In this document: positions 61,165 to 64,000 of the stretch, piece by piece
How positions within the stretch are numbered: position 1 is the stretch's first letter
Layout of the letters: each line of letters starts with the position of its first letter
NCBI RefSeq assembly: GCF_004959775.1
Contig: NZ_SJZG01000003.1
Location: 248,001 to 312,000, forward strand
Length of the DNA stretch: 64,000 nucleotides
Origin: Agromyces sp. H66
GTDB lineage: Bacteria > Actinomycetota > Actinomycetes > Actinomycetales > Microbacteriaceae
Reading direction: 5' to 3'
Made by a program: the position numbers and the translations under genes
Notes under the pieces: model-generated
Told to the model about the DNA's origin: nothing
Seen by the model: the letters and a program-made list of their open reading frames with translations, nothing else
Database searches by the model: none

Positions 61165-62312
61165 TGTCGCGGGAAGCGGTCGCGGGTCGAGGAGCGGGCG
61201 CAGCCCGCGTCTCGAGACCCGACGATCCCCGGACGGGTTTCGCGCCGGACGCTGCGCGTCCGCCTCGACCCGCGAGCGCTGCGCGTCCGCCTCGACCCGA
61301 GCAGACCGGTGCGCGCACGGCGGCGTGGGCCGTCGGCCTCGGCGTGCTGCTCGCGGCATCCATCGTCATCGCCGTGACGATCGGACCGGCGGGTCTCAGC
61401 ACCGCCGACGTGTGGGCGAGCGTGCTCGCGCACCTCGGCGTCGGCGAGCCGACCCTCAGCCCGCTGCGCGACGGGATCGTCTGGGAACTGCGGATGCCCC
61501 GTGTCCTCACCGCCGCGGCGGTCGGCGCGGGCCTCGCCCTCTGCGGCGCGGTCATGCAGGCGCTCACCCGCAATCCGCTCGCCGACCCGTACCTGCTCGG
61601 CCTCTCGTCGGGTGCGTCGGTGGGCGCGGTGGTCGTGATCGTGCTCGGCGTGGGCCTGCTCCTGCCGTTCGCGGCGTTCGCGGGCGCACTCGTCGCGCTC
61701 GTCGCCACGCTCGCCCTCGCGAACGCGGCCGGTGCGCTCACGCCGACGCGCACCGTGCTCGCGGGGCTCGCGGTGTCGGCCGTGTTCGGCGCGATCACGA
61801 GCCTCGTGATCTTCTGGAGCGCGACGGGCGACAGCTATCGCGAGATCCTGAACTGGCTGCTCGGCTCGCTCGCGGGCACCGACTGGACCTCGGTCGCGAT
61901 CGCGGGCGGCGCGGTCGTCGTGATCGGGGTGCCGCTCCTCGCGAGCGCGCGCACCCTCGACGCGTTCGCGTTCGGCGACACCGCGGCGGCGGCCCTCGGC
62001 GTGCACGTGGGCCGCAGTCGCGCGCTGCTCCTCACCGGCACGGCCCTGCTCACGGGCGCGCTCGTCGCGGTCAGCGGGTCGATCGGGTTCGTCGGCCTCA
62101 TCCTCCCGCACGCCGTGCGGTTCCTCGTCGGCGCCCGCCACCGCGCCCTGCTGCCGCTCTCGGCGCTCGCCGGCGCGCTCTTCCTCGTGTGGGCCGACAC
62201 CGGCGCCCGCACCCTCTTCGACCCGCGGGAGCTGCCCGTCGGCATCCTCACCGCGCTCGTCGGCGGGCCGGTGTTCGCCGTCCTGATGCTCCGCAACCGG
62301 AGGCTCGCATGA
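61164..62312 (+). CDS. FecCD-type ABC permease
   Basis: The 382-residue permease has about ten membrane segments and the FecCD hallmarks RMPRVLTAAAVGAGLALCGAVMQ, TRNPLADPYLLGLSSGAS and GFVGLILPHAVRFLVG. The N-terminal 50 residues are cytoplasmic, basic and include a repeated AARPPRP encoded by a 23-bp direct repeat. The 3' end carries one copy of a 17-bp tandem duplication. Confidence 0.93.
   Translation: MSREAVAGRGAGAARVSRPDDPRTGFAPDAARPPRPASAARPPRPEQTGARTAAWAVGLGVLLAASIVIAVTIGPAGLSTADVWASVLAHLGVGEPTLSPLRDGIVWELRMPRVLTAAAVGAGLALCGAVMQALTRNPLADPYLLGLSSGASVGAVVVIVLGVGLLLPFAAFAGALVALVATLALANAAGALTPTRTVLAGLAVSAVFGAITSLVIFWSATGDSYREILNWLLGSLAGTDWTSVAIAGGAVVVIGVPLLASARTLDAFAFGDTAAAALGVHVGRSRALLLTGTALLTGALVAVSGSIGFVGLILPHAVRFLVGARHRALLPLSALAGALFLVWADTGARTLFDPRELPVGILTALVGGPVFAVLMLRNRRLA
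61250..61299. repeat. 23-bp direct repeat in the 5' part of the permease gene
   Basis: Two perfect copies (61250-61272 and 61277-61299, core CTGCGCGTCCGCCTCGACCC) lie 27 bases apart, so the repeat is in frame and encodes AARPPRP twice. Confidence 0.8.
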
Positions 62313-62328
62313 ACCGGAGGCTCGCATG
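62295..62328 (+). repeat. 17-bp tandem duplication at the permease-ATPase junction
   Basis: AACCGGAGGCTCGCATG occurs at 62295-62311 and again at 62312-62328. Each copy contains an AGGAGG-like ribosome site (GGAGG) and an ATG. The second ATG is the ATPase start; the first opens a 6-codon frame (MNRRLA) ending at 62329. Confidence 0.95.
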
Positions 62329-63159
62329 ACCGATGCCCTGCACGCCGACCGCGTGCGCTTCACCCGCGGACGCCGCCTCATCATCGACGACGTCGACTGC
62401 ACCGTGCCGGGCGGTCGCGTCGGCGCCCTGCTCGGTCCGAACGGCGCCGGCAAGTCGACGCTGCTGCACCTCATCTCGGGCGTCGAACGAACGGATGCCG
62501 GCACCGCGCGCCTCGGCGAACGCGACCTCGCCGCGCTCCGTCGACGCGACCGCGCCCGTGTCGTGGCGCTCGCCGAGCAGGAGGTGACGGATGCCCCGGG
62601 CCTCCGCGTCGCGGAGGTCGTCGCGCTCGGGCGCACGCCCTACGTCGGCGCGTTCGCCGGGCCCGGCGAGCTCGATCGTGCCATCGTGCGCCGTTGCCTC
62701 GAGGACACCGGACTCGTCGAGCTCGAAGGTCGCGAGTACGCGACCCTCTCGGGCGGAGAGCGCCAGCGCGTCAACCTCGCCCGTGCGCTCGCCCAGGAGC
62801 CCGAGCTGCTGCTCCTCGACGAGCCGACCAACCACCTCGACGTGCACGCCCAGCTCACGATGCTGGGCCTCCTGCGCGAGCTCGCGCACGGCGGGCTCAC
62901 GGTGCTCGCGGCGCTGCACGACCTCTCGCTCGCGGCCGGGTATGCCGACCACGTGGTCGTGCTCGCCGACGGGCGGGTCGTCGCCGCGGGCGAGCCCGGC
63001 GCGGTGCTCACACCCGAGCTGATCCGCCACGTGTGGGGCGTCGAGGCATCCGTGCTGGAGCATCCCGTCAGCGGCCGCCCGCTCATCGCCTACTCGGAGG
63101 TCGCGGCCGAGCGGATGTCGCGTGCGCACGCCGTCGCGGCGCTCGACGCCGAGGCGTAG
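62326..63159 (+). CDS. FecE-type ABC ATPase
   Basis: The 277-residue protein has Walker A GPNGAGKST, signature LSGGERQR and Walker B LLLLDEPTNHLD. It powers the importer encoded by the two preceding genes. The start ATG is the one made by the second copy of the 17-bp duplication. The TAG stop (63157-63159) is part of the -10 box of the next gene. Confidence 0.94.
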   Translation: MTDALHADRVRFTRGRRLIIDDVDCTVPGGRVGALLGPNGAGKSTLLHLISGVERTDAGTARLGERDLAALRRRDRARVVALAEQEVTDAPGLRVAEVVALGRTPYVGAFAGPGELDRAIVRRCLEDTGLVELEGREYATLSGGERQRVNLARALAQEPELLLLDEPTNHLDVHAQLTMLGLLRELAHGGLTVLAALHDLSLAAGYADHVVVLADGRVVAAGEPGAVLTPELIRHVWGVEASVLEHPVSGRPLIAYSEVAAERMSRAHAVAALDAEA

Positions 63160-63162
63160 CCT
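63157..63162 (+). promoter_or_regulatory. -10 box (TAGCCT) overlapping the ATPase stop codon
   Basis: TAGCCT is followed by seven bases and the ATG at 63170. Its first three bases are the stop codon of the ATPase gene. Confidence 0.45.
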
Positions 63163-63169
63163 TGGCGGC

Positions 63170-63658
63170 ATGGACGAGCTGACCGAGGCACGCCAGGCGC
63201 TGCTCGACTCGATCGCCGACGAGTTCCTGCACAACTCGCCGCGGGGTCGCCGGCTCCTGGCCGTCGAGAGCGAGACCGGCGAACGGGCCACGCGCTTCGC
63301 CGACGAGCTGGCCACCGTGCTGGGCGCCCACGAGCAGCACGCGGTGCGGGTCTCGCTCGGCGACGTCGACGAGCAGACGCTCCGGCACGACACCGTCGAG
63401 CCCTTCCGCGCCGGCAGGCTGCCCGGCGCGACCGACCCCGACACGGTGCTCGTGGTCGACGGGCGCCGGCTGCTGAACCTCGCCGTGCGCGGCATCTGGC
63501 ACTTCTCGGTGTGGGTGCTCGCGGGCGACGAACTGCCGCACGCGTCGGTGGACGTGATCGTCGACGCGACCGACGAGTCGGCGCCGAAGCGGTACTTCTA
63601 CGACCTGTGCCGGCTTCCGCCGAGTGTCGGCGAGCGCCCGGCCACGCAGGTCGGATAG
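63170..63658 (+). CDS. Uridine-kinase-like protein with degenerate P-loop
   Basis: The 162-residue protein resembles the P-loop uridine-kinase-like fold: GRRLLAVESETGERATRFADELA, VVDGRRLLNLAVRGIW and a C-terminal YFYDLCRLPPSVGERP. At the Walker A position (residues 31-41) the usual GxxGSGKT is replaced by ESETGERAT, lacking the P-loop lysine. ATP hydrolysis is therefore doubtful. It has its own -10 box. Confidence 0.75.
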   Translation: MDELTEARQALLDSIADEFLHNSPRGRRLLAVESETGERATRFADELATVLGAHEQHAVRVSLGDVDEQTLRHDTVEPFRAGRLPGATDPDTVLVVDGRRLLNLAVRGIWHFSVWVLAGDELPHASVDVIVDATDESAPKRYFYDLCRLPPSVGERPATQVG

Positions 63659-63661
63659 TCT
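63656..63661 (+). promoter_or_regulatory. -10 box (TAGTCT) overlapping the preceding stop codon
   Basis: TAGTCT begins with the stop codon of the kinase-like gene and lies seven bases before the ATG at 63669. Confidence 0.45.
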
Positions 63662-63668
63662 CCGCGCC

Positions 63669-64000
63669 ATGGCGTCGACGACGGTTCCCGCACGCGTCCG
63701 CTGGGCGGTCGAACATCTCGCACCGTCGCCCGGCGAGCGGGTGCTCGACATCGGCTCGGGAACGGGCGCATCGGTCGAGCTGCTCCTCGCGGCGCTCGAC
63801 GGCTCGGATGCCGCGGCCACGGGCCACCCGGCGGTGGTCGCGATCGACCGCTCGGCGAAAGCCGTCGACCGCATCCGGCGCCGCGTTCCGCAGGCGGTCG
63901 ACGCCGGCCGCGTCGACCTGCGCGTCGTCGACATCGCGGGACTCGACCCCGCGGTCGGACCGCTCGACGCGGCCGTCGCCGTCAACGTCAACGTCTTCTG
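63669..64000 (+). CDS. SAM-dependent methyltransferase, truncated by window end
   Basis: The first 110 codons show a class I methyltransferase start: motif I VLDIGSGTGASVELL (about 26-40), motif II VVAIDRSAKAVDRI and the DAAVAVNVNVF strand, where the substrate-binding residues would follow. The substrate is unknown. Confidence 0.88.
   Translation, partial: MASTTVPARVRWAVEHLAPSPGERVLDIGSGTGASVELLLAALDGSDAAATGHPAVVAIDRSAKAVDRIRRRVPQAVDAGRVDLRVVDIAGLDPAVGPLDAAVAVNVNVF

Overview
The window is a 64 kb stretch of a high-GC actinobacterial chromosome. By eye the GC content is near 70 percent and third codon positions are almost all G or C. The protein families point to Actinobacteria: an MT0933-type small protein, a DUF3151 protein beside purA, a septum-formation-domain membrane protein, the F420 gene cofD/fbiA and actinobacterial VapBC. 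The frequent word GGATGCC/GGCATCC and the many start codons lying 6-7 bases after a TANNNT box suggest Microbacteriaceae (an Agromyces- or Microbacterium-like organism); that placement is inference. No rRNA, tRNA, CRISPR array, insertion sequence or prophage was seen.

Layout: 1-560 YtrA-type regulator and ABC ATPase (cut by the window edge); 779-1801 EamA exporter; 2111-3511 dihydrolipoyl dehydrogenase; 3675-9692 two divergent operons with two SSS-family cation:acetate-type symporters, two small membrane partners and a LytS/LytTR two-component system; 9793-18184 acetyltransferase, MT0933-type protein, GMC oxidoreductase, purA, DUF3151, argG, DUF4440 protein, CorA; 18252-22415 a TetR/MFS pair, an RNA methyltransferase and an Nramp manganese transporter; 22536-29532 a secreted PL11 rhamnogalacturonan lyase, a manganese-type MntR, an HAD phosphatase, an aldo/keto reductase and a MocR regulator; 29588-29803 an 8-bp tandem repeat; 29899-35762 the operon pyrE - Pro-rich septum protein - ribokinase - nucleoside hydrolase; 36211-38452 LysR, enoyl-CoA hydratase and PncC/CinA-C; 38492-42590 the dihydroxyacetone-kinase operon glpF-dhaK-dhaL-dhaM with a divergent IclR regulator; 42594-43261 vapBC; 43315-53500 a nine-gene reductive pyrimidine catabolism operon with its MocR regulator at 53750-55156; 55295-57355 an EF-G-like GTPase; 57434-59401 a divergent F420 pair (LLM oxidoreductase and cofD); 59463-59933 a small secreted protein; 60172-63159 a FecBCD-type ABC importer; 63170-64000 a degenerate uridine-kinase-like protein and the start of a methyltransferase.

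How the genes work together. The kinase, regulator, small membrane protein and symporter at 5847-9692 overlap by 4 bases at each junction and face a second symporter operon, so the sensor probably controls carboxylate uptake. MntR (25278-25934) carries manganese-type metal ligands, and mntH has two identical-arm palindromes over its promoter and start codon, which suggests a local manganese regulon. The pyrimidine operon encodes import, ring opening (dihydropyrimidinase), decarbamoylation (beta-ureidopropionase), transamination and oxidation of malonic semialdehyde. It lacks a classical dihydropyrimidine dehydrogenase and instead has an LLM flavin/F420-type oxidoreductase. The glycerol/dihydroxyacetone operon has a consensus -35 box and two palindromes just upstream of its IclR regulator.

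Most notable signals: the over-represented word GGATGCC; promoter boxes placed so that transcription would begin on the start codon; several promoter-embedded palindromes; a 17-bp tandem duplication at a translational junction; and a 27-unit 8-bp tandem array.
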